64,000 nt of DNA from Tigriopus japonicus (Eukaryota; Arthropoda; Copepoda; Harpacticoida; Harpacticidae). The notes beneath the pieces are model-generated. The model was not told where the DNA came from. It worked only from the letters and a program-made list of their open reading frames with translations, and did not search any database. This document shows positions 36,191 through 49,700 of this stretch, one piece after another (positions within the stretch are counted from its first letter, which is position 1; the number at the start of each line of letters is the position of its first letter). Made by a program: the position numbers and the translations under genes. Location: contig CM021314.1 in assembly GCA_010645155.1 (NCBI GenBank), positions 2,716,803 through 2,780,802 of the forward strand, written 5' to 3'.

Positions 36191-36675
36191 CTTTTTTTAT
36201 ACCTTTGAGCACTTTCGGCCCCAAATTAAATGATTTCGCACTAAAACTGACGTTTTCACCAAAACAAAAAAAATCTAACAGCCTGATTTTTAAAGCTTTT
36301 CAAGCCTGTCGTTTTTACAAAGAAAACCTTTTGGAAACTTGCACCTGAAAAATGAAGCATCGCATATTCCACTTGCCCTATTACACATTTGGCCCAACCT
36401 TATAAATATTGCTCAATTGTACTTAAAAAATCGAATCAAGCTGGTGCGGAAATTTCGTTGTACAATGAGGTATGTTTCAGATCCAGAAAACTAAGAGAAG
36501 TTGTTTATCAACTGCCGAGTTATTTGAGTTTGACTTCGCTATTTTTGACCAATAGTGGTTGCTGAAAAAAACTGAACTCGGCCACAAGGTTTGAAATTCA
36601 TTCTCAAGTACAGGACAATCATAAACCAATTTTATTTTTCACTTTAACCAAGTAAAATCTGCTAAAGTTGATCTT

Positions 36676-37647
36676 TTATGAGCCAGAGGGCTTAGCCCAT
36701 TCCACATTCAGAATGAGACTGTCGTAGCCCAAACGATTGACAGTGGAAATGGCCTTGGCTGCATCCTCTTTCTTGTAGTAGTTGATGAAGGCGAATCCCT
36801 TGCATTCGCCCGTGTTGCGATCCTTGGCCAAGAAAATGCGAGCAATGTTGCCAAAGGGCTTAAACAACTCTTGCAGATCCATTTCCGTGGCATTGGCCGA
36901 CACATTCGACACTCGAATGGCATAGGTATCCTCGTCTATAACACAAAAAACCGATTGATTTAGCCTCCAAATCCTCAAACGAACCATCCCCTTCCACTTA
37001 CTTTTCCTCCGATCGGGCATGGATTCACCGATACGATCCCGAGCTCCTCCTTCACCACCCCGACGAGATGGTGGAATATACTTGCCACCACTAGTAACAT
37101 TAGAAGCCGATGCCGTGGCTCCAGGTCCACCGGTCAATCCAGGACCACCCACTTCATCTTCCTTGTCCACATCCTTGCCCGCCAAGGAATCTCTCAAAGG
37201 TCCCAAAGTCTCCTTGTAAGGACAATTAGTGGTCCAATGGTCCTCCTTACAGATTCGGCACTTGACCACGCCCTTGGACTTCTCCTTGAGGACATCCAAA
37301 GCGGATTTGTCCTCGCCATCCTTTTCGGATTCCTCCTTATTGGCCACGAACTGCATGGAGATCTCTTCAGCCACTAAAGTGGTAGCGGGATCGGGTCCGG
37401 GACGATCATCGACGGATTCACCAAATTTGGCCAGAGCCTTGCGTTGAGCCACGGCCTTGGAGACGAGCTTCCGCTCGATTTTGTAGGTGCGCACGTGCTT
37501 GACTTTTTTGCCTTCGTCATTGAGGGTGTAGCTAGTGATGACCTTGGTGTCCTTACCCACCATCTTTTCCGTGGGCATGGGTAGCGAGGACGAATCCGTC
37601 GTCTCGGAATCTTCGGCCCAATTGGACATGTTGCGAGGTTCAGGCAT
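36676..37647 (-). CDS. eIF3g: Translation initiation factor eIF3 subunit G
   Basis: RNA-binding subunit of the eIF3 complex, acting in 43S scanning and reinitiation in the cytoplasm. Two coding exons, 37647-37002 and 36935-36676 (906 nt, 301 aa; human eIF3g is 320). The N-terminal eIF3g domain includes VITSYTLNDEGKKVKHVRTY and ERKLVSKAVAQRKALAKFGE. The CCHC zinc knuckle is CRICKEDHWTTNC near residue 137. A linker with GKYIPPSRRGG follows, then an RRM at about 217-300 with RNP2 IRVSNVSA and RNP1 KGFAFINY, ending LILNVEWAKPSGS. The start ATG follows an acceptor 15 bp upstream (GGACAG), so there is probably a 5' untranslated exon. The 66-bp intron has no in-frame stop. A minus-strand AATAAA lies at 36631-36636, 40 bp past the stop. 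Confidence 0.96.
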   Translation of the reverse strand: MPEPRNMSNWAEDSETTDSSSLPMPTEKMVGKDTKVITSYTLNDEGKKVKHVRTYKIERKLVSKAVAQRKALAKFGESVDDRPGPDPATTLVAEEISMQFVANKEESEKDGEDKSALDVLKEKSKGVVKCRICKEDHWTTNCPYKETLGPLRDSLAGKDVDKEDEVGGPGLTGGPGATASASNVTSGGKYIPPSRRGGEGGARDRIGESMPDRRKSKWKGMVRLRIWRLNQSVFCVIDEDTYAIRVSNVSANATEMDLQELFKPFGNIARIFLAKDRNTGECKGFAFINYYKKEDAAKAISTVNRLGYDSLILNVEWAKPSGS

Positions 37648-37662
37648 GATGAACGAAAATCT

Positions 37663-40600
37663 GTCCAAAAAAATACACGGAACAAATGAATTATTATGGA
37701 TGACGAGTGAAATTGAGTGGGACGTTTGTTTGGTGGTTCATCTTAAAATTCAAATCAATCTGTCAAAGTGTTTTTGCGATTGAAATTGGAATCTATGAGT
37801 TGGCTTTCATGACTTCATTTTCATCGTTTCAAACTTCAATTGTTTGGGCCAGGTCAATTTTCAAAATGTTGCAATAATAAAAAGGCACATGTAATTTGAA
37901 ATTGCAATGAAAGGAGTGTAGTAAACGATGGAAATCGGACTATTTTCTGTCGGTCACAACTCTTTGTAAAGGTTAAAAATTACATAAAGTTTCAATCGAC
38001 AGCAAGGGTATTCTCGTTTCAAGAGTTTATTTGATATCCAACTTTGCCAAATCCACGCACAACTAGCATGATCCTTCACCATTCAGTGAATTTTGATGGT
38101 GAATGGCACACAATGAAATAATACTTTTTTCAAATCAAAAGCACTTCATTTCAGAGGATTGGGAACAAACAATTTCAGTTTACGCAAAACGATAAATGCT
38201 CAAAGAAATACTTTTCATCAGATGTCAATCTAAAAGTGTTTCAAGAGTATTATAATCCTTCCAACCCCCTTTTAAGACCAAAACTACAAGCTTAGTTTAG
38301 TAGAAATTTCTTAATTTCAGCCCCTAAACATCAGTGTTTCCTGCAGATTTCAAAGTGACTAGGCGTGCCTGACCTGAACGCCCTCTAGCGGCGGCCTCAG
38401 CCAAACAAATGCCAAAAACTTATCCCTATTCATTATCGGAAGCGCAATATCACAGATCTCGGGTGAATAAATCTTTTCCACGGATGCATCTTCAAACTAC
38501 AGACCGGAGAGAGTGAAATAGGGCCAAAAGATCAGTTTAGGAGAATAACACCCCAAATGATTGTGCAATCGATTAAAATGATTGTTGTCATTCAAAGGGA
38601 ACTGGAATCGGCGCTTTTGGGCGGTCAACGGTCCAGGCTTGATCTTAGAGAGGAACTATGGGGATTGAGAACGGTCTAGTTACCTGATTAACACCGCTTG
38701 GCGTACACAAACTCGTGAAATTGGTCAATCAATGTCTCCGGTAAAACGAGAGGTTTACGACAACGTGACAATCTCACTCTAATCAAGGGTGACCAATATA
38801 GCCGATTTTCAAACGGTGGATTTGGCCCTTTACCATTTTTGTGATCAGAAAATCTTTATACGATATGAATTAGTATTTTTAATGTTTAGAAGGCATATTT
38901 ATTGCTTTCATTTTGACTGAAATGTCGTTTAGAAATACATGGTAAATGGTGTTTGAATGTATTAGTCACCTTATTCGTAAAGCAAACAAATGACCTCTTA
39001 GTTGGAAAGTGATCAAAAACCACAGGCGTCGAGAATGTTTTCCAAAGTCAACTCATATTTGGGGAAAAAATGTGCTTTAACTTTGTGAAAATTCATAAAT
39101 GAGTCGTTCGTGTAAATTAGTTGATTTTTCAACGAGATAGAGTACAATATGCACGAAAATGTGCATTTGAGTGGTAAAAGATGAGTCACGCTTAAAAGAA
39201 GCAAACGACATCCGCCTTCGCCACCTTCTTGAGCGTTTTCTCGCAACCTCTTGATTTTATACGGCATGGAATTTGTTTTTTACTAGATTTTCTATTGGGC
39301 CGCACATTTCATAAGAATGCATTTCATTTCACTTTTTCCGATTTGTACATATTTTCATTATTTCGCTTGGTTTGTATTTTTTGGCGTTTTTATCGAAATT
39401 TGGTGCATTTTTCTGGCATTTCTTTTTTTTATTGCATTTTTAGCTAAATTGTCAAAATTTTGTGTTTTTCCCAAATTCTTTAATTTCATTGATATTTTCT
39501 TGTCTCTGACATTTTTCACCAGATTTAACAATTTTGGGATTTTGTGAGCACAATGTTGGAAATCTGCTAGCTTTGAAGGTTTAAGATTTCTCTTTGACAT
39601 TTATATTTCAAGTACTGCCAATCATTTTTCTAGTAAAGAATGAAAATGTAAAAACAAATCTGTTCCAAGTGCAGATTATTCAGACCCAAAACGCAAAGTT
39701 TTACTAGAGTAACAATAATTTGATTTACAACAACTACGATATAGTTTGATACATTTTTAATGAAAAAACAAGAGCTATGAATGTATTTATGGTTTTTATG
39801 GCCCTTATTTTTTTAATTTATTCAACAAAAGATGCTTAATTTAGTCCAAATGTTCCTGAACTATGCGATCGTTTTGTATTTTATTTGGCATTTTGTTGCA
39901 TTTTTAATGCAGTTTTTTGGCGTTTTGATAAATTGTCTATTTCAGTCAGGTTTGGGTAAATTATTTGATTCAAAGGATCTTTGTAAGACTGTTGTAAATT
40001 GGATTTGAAAATATACTTTGGACCTTGGTATTTAAATTTTGAAAATATTTTGCATTTATGATATGTGAACATTTTAAAATCTTACAATACTAAACTATTG
40101 TTTTCTAATAGTGACCAAGCATTACAGAATTAAATCGCATTCTAGTTCCAATTCTCGGTACATATTTAAGATGAAATATGAGTGCTCGATTTGGCCACCC
40201 TGACTTCGAGGGAAATTCAAAAACGAATCAAGGACATCCTTATCACGAACTTGTATCTTCTTCCTTTTCCAATGCAATGAGCTTTTGGAGGGATGATAAG
40301 GCCATGGTTAGCCATCAAAAGTACCAAATTTTATCCCTTTAAGTATTGAATATATTGATTTTCATGTGTTTCTTGAAAAAATAATTTCTGCCATTACTTC
40401 ACAGACAATCATAAAATCAAGTCCAATGTCGGACCCAACAAATCTTAGAGGATCGGTGAAAGCTACACAAAAGAGAACATAACCCTTGGCCCAAATAATG
40501 CGATTATATTTGCCGGGATCTGCAATTTCTCGTGCGTTCACTGGTTCTTTCTTTTCCTTGGTATTAACTTTGTAACTTGGGCTCTTTCTCTTCTTTCTTC

Positions 40601-43600
40601 ATAAGATGACTTAAGAATACACTTGCCATTTGTCGGGAAATGGACCCGTGCGTGGTCGGTCGCTCCTTGGAGCAAATCCAGATTTTTTCATAAGCTTAGA
40701 GATCACTTTCACCTGGTGCCAAAGAGTACATCCCTTGCATATGAAGATCAAAAGCCCACTTACATCACCAAGATGTACTTAAAGAAAATCTCATTCACTC
40801 TAGAGCTGGTATTGGTTTTGTAAGTCGCAATTTCATTTGCAAGTTCAAATGTACTACATAACCTTTTATTTTTATTTTTAGAGTTCCCTTCTACACAATC
40901 GAACTTATTGTCGTGTCTAGTTGGAAGTAAAAACCAAAAAGCGTCTCTAGTAGAAACGTTTGGAACATTTTCAAAGAATTGGCCTTTGACCCAGGAAGAG
41001 TCTGGTTCCTATGTTTGGTTTTTGGGCCTTGTTGGGCGGGAAAGAAGGCAAATTGGACCCGCAACAACTTGAATCGATCACACTTTGTTTCGGGCAAAAA
41101 AAACTTGGTCCACAAAGATCTTGTCGGCTTCTCAGAATCAGTAAAGTTTTTCAATCATTTCAAGGGTTTTGCCAGTTCAGTTCAGCCTTCACTGCTGACC
41201 TACAACTGGAAACTAGTGATAGACCGAAAATACCCTTAATTTTAACCGAAAAAGGCTAAAAAAATCAGAATCATTACTGCAGTCCCCTGTAATTGATTAA
41301 ATCATTCTGGAACCAGATACACAATAGGTCATAGTTGGCCCAAATAAGACTTATTATAGAGTAAACCAAACTCAAGTCAGATTAACGTTCATCCATCCAG
41401 TTTATACTCGCGACAGCTGTCGTGTTTGAGACGCAGTAGCTGGGGCGAGTACATTATTGAGGCACGTTAGTCTGACTTGACTTTGGTGTACTCCTACATT
41501 AATCATAAAAGCGTAAACATGTGACCAACTGATTCAAATTGATCGAGTATTTAAGCCGTGGATGCAAAATGGTTCCGAACTCGATTAGGGATTGCCTCGT
41601 TTGGACTTGAAACCGTCGAGTTCGTCTTAGTTTTTGGATGTGGGTAGTTTGCCAGGAGGCTCATCTATATTTAATTCCATCCAACCAATCTTCAAAGCGA
41701 TGAAACCATGGCACCCTCAAAAAAGCCTGACCGATAGTTAAAGGAGGATAGGGCTTGGAGTTCTTTTCCATCCTCGCTTTCCGAGGATACATGGGGTTTC
41801 ACATACATAACTCGTTTCAGTAAGTGGGAGAATCCCAATTTGGTATTTTCTTTGGTACAGACGAAACCAACGAAACCAGTCGTATTGGGCCATTATGGGC
41901 AAGCAAACAAACGTTGCTAATTGGCTTTGCGAGTTTGGATCTTCTAAAAAACGGCATTATTTTTATCAAATAAACTCCATAAAAAGAGATTAAGTACTGG
42001 CACAATTTTGAAAAGTTTGACTTTTTCTTCTGTTGTTGTGCCGTCAAAGTGAGTAATTTTTCACTTTTAAGTCCTTAGACTAATATATTGAAACACAATA
42101 ATCAAATACCCCTGTTTTGACGTAAATTGTTTCAACGAAAAAACCTAAAACATCTAATATTGTGTACTCTCGTCGTCGTTCCAAAACTTTTCTTAGCCGA
42201 ATTTCAAATTGCGCTCTTTCGGTTATTTTGGTTCAGATTGGAAAGGTGTTTGTTTGCAGATTCATTTGTGAAACTTTGCACTGAATACAATGGTTGACCT
42301 TGTAATTTTCGTTCGTTTCCGCCAAGAATCGATCGACCTCACGGAGTCATTTTACTGTGGGTGGTTGAACAACTTCTAAATGAAATTCGAACCAAAGCAC
42401 CCATTGCCATTAAACTACGACAATTTGAGGCTGTTTTATTAGCTTAGTCAAGGACCACTAAACACCTGGATGCCTCGGCTACCTGCAAAAGCCATTTTTC
42501 GAATTCTGTGTTAGACAGAGAAAAATCTTATCAAACCAATTTTTAATTGGTAATGGAAAGCTCACATGCTTAATTTCAACTTGATCGACTGAAATTTGTG
42601 GCAGTTAGAGTAATTTGAAGCGTAGAGCATAGAGCGCTCTTCCGACCGAACATTTGCACCTACAAACGTCCAAAAGGACGATTGTAGGGTCAATTTTTCT
42701 CTCGTTTCCGCGCGTATGCATTGCCACTGTAGCAAATTTGGAAACGTTGTTTCTCGTGGATGGAGTAATGTACCATGCTGAAATTCAGCAAACGACATCC
42801 TTATTTGATTGTTTAATCATTCTTATCAAAATAAAGTCATTTACTTGAATGGAATTCGATTCATAAAAAATCCACAGCTGAACGCCTGAGCGGAGGCTTC
42901 CATGTCTTACGGTTTCCTTGGCTTAGTTTCAGATATCCTGCTGGCCAGGCACCATGGCGAAGATATAGCCTTTCATGGTCTTATAACTGAGACGACCTTC
43001 GAAAAGGCCACGAGATCCGCGAAAATTAGACCCCATGGAGAACTGTACCGTTAGAAGTTCTTGTGGAATGGATATTTAAAAAAAATCAAAAACATTGAAC
43101 CGCCGTGGATAAAACTTGCTGACTCATTTTCGCAATTCATTCCCATTTTGATCAGATATTTTATACGTCAATCCTCAAAGGCAAGAAAAAGATTATGATT
43201 TTACAGTAGTTAAATTAACTTGGAGGTATCTAATCCCCATTTGAATAGGGTGACTGATGCCTCATGCAATCTATTTGTTTGCTTTGGGGAATGGCTGTGA
43301 TTTGATTCTTGTAAACTGTTGCAATAAAAACTAAGGGTTCTTTGAAGTATATAAAAAAGGACCAAAAATACGTTATTCACAGTTTCTAATCAACAAAGCT
43401 CGTCCGAGTTTTTAGCTCTAGCAGCACTAAAAAACGGAATTTTGGTCAGTTTTATTGTTCGCGTCAAACTTTTGATCAAAATTTTATTTCTTTAATACTT
43501 CATTGCAAAATAGAGTGGACTTTAAAAAATGAAACCCATTGGCCCCATATTCTCCTGAATCGTGTGTTTAAGTGACTTTGGTCGGGAAAAATCCTTACTT

Positions 43601-44100
43601 CTCTTGATATTCTTGATGAGTTGTTGACCATGTTCTTCAGTGGCCAAATAATATTCCAGGAGGGTCCATCGACATTATGTACGTTAGTATTGACGTACCT
43701 TCCTGTTCCATTCCTGGACGTCTATTTAATGTACACTACCACCACATTCCTATTCTGTTGAACAGTATCCTCTAATGATTTTCTAATGACCATTTTCACT
43801 TCGTCTATCTTGTGAACAGTATTGGGCGAGGCTGTTCCATATTACCCATCTTTATGAGCATAAGTCATTTTGACAGGCCTACCAAAAGTGAGAGAGAAGA
43901 AGGATCTTTGCCTTTCGTACCAGGATGAGCAGTGGTCCATTCAACTTGCGTTCACATTCTCGTGCCATTGAAGATTTTGGCTTTGTCCACGGGTGTTGGC
44001 TGGTTCGTTCCCAAAAAGCCATGTTTACGATGGATCTTTTCTTGAGCTGCCACCCAAACGGAGATAGCTATTCAAATCGAGATTGGTTACTATAGACCCT
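37663..44100. other. Long intergenic region, no recognised gene
   Basis: Beyond the eIF3g upstream region I see only AT-rich unique sequence. 39240-39560 is very T-rich on the plus strand and gives short open frames on both strands that I judge noncoding. A small MITE lies at 41362-41491. Confidence 0.5.
41362..41491. repeat. Foldback MITE, third copy of the TACCAAAATCAAGTC family
   Basis: The left arm AAACCAAACTCAAGTCAGAT continues TAACG; the right arm is CGTTAGTCTGACTTGACTTT then GGTGTAC. Homology to the 17328 copy extends left (AATAAGACTTATT). Confidence 0.65.
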
Positions 44101-46780
44101 CGCCCAAGGGAGCTCTCACCGATCGGAAAGCATTCCAAGGAGCAAGGAGATTGAGCGTCATCCACTTATTGTTTTGACGATAAGACAATTTCCGGTGTTT
44201 AATCTCACCTCGGCCGAGTTTAGGAACACCATTTCAAATATTTGTGGAGAGACGACGTGCGATCGGCCAATGGCATACCAGCTGAGCAATAGAATTGAGC
44301 CACGTACGAGTCCGAAGGCTGGTTGCATCCATATGGTCCACTCAATCGAGGAGGCAGAAAGAAGAAGAAGAAAGCCCTTTTCCAGTTCCAAGTCCAGTGT
44401 CTAATAGATTGCAACAAGGGCGGCCAAAAGCTTCCTTCTTCTTTCCATGTCTCTTTACACTCCAGACGTGGTCGTGCAATACGGAAGGCTGCCAGCCGTT
44501 GGTTCTCGAAAACCACTCGGATCAAGGCTGCTTCTACGTACGTTCCATCCTCGAAAAGCGATGGAGAACAAAAAGAAAAAGACCTGTCAACACGAACGGG
44601 GAAGGATGTAACCGAATGAGTGTCACCTAAGAAAGACAAAGAAGATTCTCGAGAGAGAGAGAGGGAGAAAAAAAATCAAGAGCCTCATAGAGGGGGAATG
44701 GACATTGTAGGGATTGTTGGCTTGACGACAATCCACGCCCGTCGAATAGCTGTCATTTCACGGTTCCTCAAAGCTTGACCGAACGGAGAGTAAATGCCAT
44801 GCGGTGTTTCGGAGCTCGAGGTAGGCATTAGATTATGTGTTCAAGATGTGAAAAGACTTACGCAGAGGCGCGTTTCAATTGATATCGATCTTGATTAATG
44901 AGGAAGTAAGGTCTTGGTTCTTCAACCTTATTCAAGGTGAGCGAGGACAACCTGCTGAGGGAGCAGACGGGGAACACGAGAAAAGAGAAGAAGGGCGGGG
45001 AGTCTTATACGGCGACCTTCAAGGTTGTTCCTAAATAGAGTACATCCTGTTGTTCCCCTTTTCCTTTGGGTTTGGCCACTCCTCTTGGAGTTTTCGTAGT
45101 ATTCCGGCCGTGTTTTCTTGAGGTAAGACCAAAAAAAGCATGGCAATCGACCGGAGGTGGTTGGATCAGAGACCCCTCGAGGCAACCAAAGTGCGAGCAA
45201 TCATGTCTGTCCCAACAACCCAAAAGAGTTCGCTCCCTTTTGCTCGCGTACACACTCGTAGGCCTATTCCCCCTCCTTCTTCTTTCCAGTCAGTACTTTT
45301 CGTCCTTCGTGGATCCTTTGGTTCTTGAAACAGTTCATTCACCACCACCACCATCATCTTATCGTATTCAGGGTTGCTTGGAATTGGGACGGTGAAGACA
45401 CCACCGCTTAATCCAACCGTCACAACGCCACGTGTCGATGTCGAGAGGCCCTTGCATTCCAAATCCAAGGGTTTGAATTAGTGATGGACCGAAAGGGCTT
45501 TTGGCCGAAATTTCGGTTTCGGTTTCGGTAGGCAGACATGCACTATAAAGGATGGAGTTTGTCAAAGATTGATTTGTCCAAAAAATTGAGTTTCCGATCT
45601 TTTAAAATTTCTAATTGCCCAATATCGAAACGATTAACAGTTTGATTGTTTAAAGTTAATTTTGAATTTATTTGATTTTGTAATCAGTTGCTTCTGGTTT
45701 CGGTTAAGAGCACTTTCGGTCCATCACTAGTTTGAGTGGATGCGTTGGACCAGCGACCCTGTTTTCTCCCTACTTAGTCTTCGTTACCGACACATTTGTG
45801 GGGGGAACAAGGCCACGGGGAACAAGAACGGGGGTCCTGTACCCATCCCTTCTCCCTCGAACTCGAACTGGTTGGATTGGTGGAACACGCACTCGCGTTC
45901 AAAAGAAAAACCAACAGGACTTTCTTCTTGGAACCCTCCCCCTCCGATTGGAGAACCCTGTCCGAGGAGTGTAGTCTGGGCCGAAAAAAAGCCTCTGGGT
46001 GGGTGGCCTTTTCCTCTCGATTCCATAGAGTGAAGACATGTTCTTATGGCCGAGAAGAAGTAAGGTGGTACGAGCGAGGCCGGCCGAACGAACTGTCGAA
46101 TGAAGGCTCTGCCCCAAGATCTTCTGCTCGTCGAGCTCAAGGCTCTCCTTCGCCTTGAACTCCACTGAGCCACGATTCACTCGCTCCTTCGTCCGGACGA
46201 AGGAGCACTTGAGCACTACTGCAAGCCCGTCGAAGGAACAACACACCAGGAGATGAGACGCGTTCTCGGTTCAAGCCTTGGTTCGAGCCCGCGTCTCGAA
46301 CAACGAGAACTGCATGCACACCACGCGGCGGAAACGTTCAAAGAACAGGAAGAAACTTCGTACTCTGACTGACTTGAACTTGAAGAGCGCAGGCCCTTCT
46401 GGCCTGCATCCGTCCGTCCATGTGGTGGCTTCTTCATTCAAGACTCGTTTTCAGTAGGCCTCAATTGTCGGCGTCCGTCGTTTTGCTCTAGTATAATACC
46501 CTCGGCGGTTCCCGTTGCCTTCATCATCCCTCACCATTTCTCGACCATCGTTTTCGGCGCGAAGCTCGAAGCTGTCAGACGACGACTCCTCATCCTCGAA
46601 GGTCTTGGTGTTTTCCACTTAGCCAAGGAGGCACTAGTCGTGTTGTCATTGCAATTGCGGCTGAATATTACGTGTCGTATCCGTGTGTTACACCCCTATC
46701 ACCAATAAAAAACACCAGGAGGATTCGCCACCCTCATCATTATCCTCAACATTATCATTAACAAGCAAGCAAGCAGCAGC
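44101..46780. other. GC-richer intergenic block, possible promoter or untranslated exons
   Basis: Base composition rises relative to neighbours and many open frames occur on both strands at once, as GC-rich noncoding DNA gives. None shows a familiar protein. A TATAATA-like word (46492) and downstream pyrimidine-rich sequence could mark a promoter, perhaps of the receptor gene at 54 kb, but nothing proves it. A short GA run lies at 44649-44668. Confidence 0.3.
45479..45729. mobile_element. hAT-type MITE with TAGTGATG ends (copy B)
   Basis: 251 bp, ends TAGTGATGGACCGAAAG and CTTTCGGTCCATCACTA, flanked by GTTTGAAT (45471-45478) and GTTTGAGT (45730-45737), a 7/8 target duplication. It is the same family as 2551-2844 in reverse orientation and carries repeated TTTCGG near one end. 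Confidence 0.85.
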
Positions 46781-49700
46781 GTCAAATTTGGTGTTCCGTG
46801 AATCTGTGTGATTGTGCGCCTCGTTCCAAATTGGAATCAGTGTTTATGACCCTTTTTCATAGCGCATGACATATCTATCCCACGGCGTTTTGTTCTCCCT
46901 CTGAAGCTTCTCAAAGTATGCAATTGGCCTAATTGGACTGATCCTTGGACCCTTCAGAGTAAAAATACAGCACAATTGCGCTTGTTGTTCTTTGCCAGGC
47001 CCATTCTCCAAAGTGAGGTAGGTCCATATTTGCTTTAAAAATAACAACACCGACGAACTGAGATTTGTCGGGACGTGACTACTTTTTAATTAATGCATGG
47101 ACAACCCGCCTTAATCATCATGGTCGTCGTTATTATTCTCATAGTCCGTTCGTCTTCCTTCACAACGAGTCTCAGATAAGAACTGGTTTCTGGTAACCGA
47201 TTACTACATTTGTGTTTAGTCTTAACGACTCGCTCTTCAGCGACAAATTCGCCAGTTTTCGAAATTTGGCTCATTGTTTCAACCATCAAGTTTATTGGGA
47301 ATGAGGTGGCCGCCAAACTGCATCCCGTAAACTTAGTTCCAAGGCTCGGATTCATCGAATGGTGCCAAAGAGAGGGATTCTTTTTTAAACCCGGGACTCA
47401 TTTGCATCTCCAAGATGTGAACGCTTTGAAAATGCCGATCCGAGGCTCTAATCTCCAAGCAACCCAAAGATTCTTGACTGTTTAGCACTCAATACCGATA
47501 CTTATCCTCCCACTCTGTCATAGAGTCTGAGATTTTCGAAGCATTCCAAACTCCTTTTTTTAGAGCAAGAATAAGTTGTTGGCTTTTCACTCTGCCAAAA
47601 TTACCATCGAGAGAACACATGTGGCAGGTTTTGAGCACAATGATGGATTGAGTAGTCATTTGGCCCAATCCACATTACCACTTCATTTTCAAAAGGGATT
47701 CAGCACAACAATTACTAATTGAGATTGAATTGTATCTCCGGCGAATAATTGCTGACTTATGAGAATCTAAAAGAATCGATATTTTAGTTAAACTTGTCGA
47801 CTTGAAACTGGTCTTTCTCAGAGATCCCTTCTTTACTAATCAACCACTTGGTTTGTTCACTAAAGCATAATTGCTTTAACATTTCATGCTAATGATGCTA
47901 AATTTTCCTAAAAATGAGGACACCGACATACTAGGGACATCGTGAGCTAGGGTACACAAACACTTTATTTGAATACCATTTGGGGCCTAATTTGAAATAG
48001 GGAAATCCAAACTCCCGTTATAAAAAATAACTTTTTGTGGTTGTTAATGGCTCAAGTGTAACTACGTGAAGTTCCTACACTATTATTTTCTGTGTAGTGA
48101 ACTCTGCTTTCAAAACAGAACCAAGGCTCCATTTCAGATGATTACGCTAAAACTATTCCAACTTTACACTCAGAAGCTCAGTTGTTCTCATATAAACGTA
48201 ATGACTGACTTTCAAACCAGGACCATTAGAACTTCCATGAAAAATTAAATAGCTCAATTGAGAAAAGAAATTTAAAAATAAGACTATGAAAATAAACAAA
48301 CATTGTTTCGTGTGTCATTTTTGGTCTCTTGATCAGATAATGTTTATTGGAAACCCCCAATTTTCTTCGCTTATCAATATTGGAATTTGGCCTCATCCCG
48401 TACACAGGAAAAACACGGTTCTTAATCATTCATTTTGATGTCCCTCTGATTTTGGCAATTTTGTTTCTAGTCAGAAAAGCGTTAATATGTCATGGTTTCA
48501 AAACGATGCTTTTCTAGATGATGAAAATATGATGAGGGTTGTGCTCTCAATGCAACATTTGACGCAGTAACTAGCTCAACACCAACACCAAACCACACAA
48601 GAATGATTACTATATTCTGGTTCACAATGTTCTAGCAGGAACGGCCTTGAATGGGGATTTCTGTTGAATTCTGGCGTCGTAGATCATGGAAACCTTTAGC
48701 TCATCCAAGGCTCTTTTTATTCTCTCAAGGCTGCAAGGAAAGCCAAGGAACCTTCAGGACTAATTAGAAATCTCGAAATTTGACTGGAATGCCTGGTGTG
48801 TGGATACAAATGAGATGCGCCACAAGTTGGACAATGTTCCTTATTGGGGTTGCTCAATGTTTCACATCTGCTTCATAACACTTACTGACAGTTACATCAA
48901 ATGGGCGGATCAATGAACATAACAACAATGTAAAGGCTTTTATGGACATGACGGCAAATGTTTTGACTTTTCCAATATAATACAGACAGGAGATTATTCT
49001 CGTAAATATTGAAAACATTGTTCAAATATGTCGTGTGTGGCTCAGCTTGAAGTCCTAGGAGATGAATTTACCTAGTAATGACTCAAATCAAATGGATGTA
49101 CAAGTGCAATGTGGCCTTGATTTTCTATCGACGGTCTGTTTATCTAGCGGTCTGTGAATTAATGATTGAGTTGAATGGCAAGCCTCCTAAAGGGTTAGAA
49201 TAGCCTGATAAACTGGTTCCAAGTTATTCCAAGGGAATATGAACGGTGGGAAATGTCTCTAAATATATCCTGGCCATAAAAGCCTTGGCAGTTCTTGTTT
49301 CAAATGAAGACGAACGGAGGTTGTTGAAAATCATAACAACTTGGTGTCACTGGGTTGTTGTTCCATGTTTTTTCAGCTTCTAGATCAGATAGAATGGTTG
49401 AGTCACAGTAAACAACCAACATCTTGAGGCGCATTAGACTTTTTCTTTTTTGCAAACTTGCCAAAATTTGTCGGACATTTGAATTCAAGCCAGAAATCGG
49501 CCTCCCCGTTAATCACGATAAGGTAACAATTTTTACAATGCCAAACAATCTTACTGACACTTGAAGCATTTCCACTGAAATGCTTGTATTATTAACCAAG
49601 GCTTTTCTCCTTCGATAAAAAAAAAATCAGCAAACGTAAATCAATTTCCGGTACTTTTCACGATATTTTCAGAACGATGTTTTCAGATCGATTATTTACA

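Noticed and set aside
39229..39600. Hydrophobic Phe/Leu-rich open frame, at first sight a membrane protein
   Set aside because: It is the translation of a T-rich low-complexity stretch, and the opposite strand is equally open.
44158..46437. Cluster of overlapping open frames on both strands
   Set aside because: They occur in several frames at once in GC-rich DNA, show no recognisable protein and no consistent splice pattern; one overlaps a MITE.
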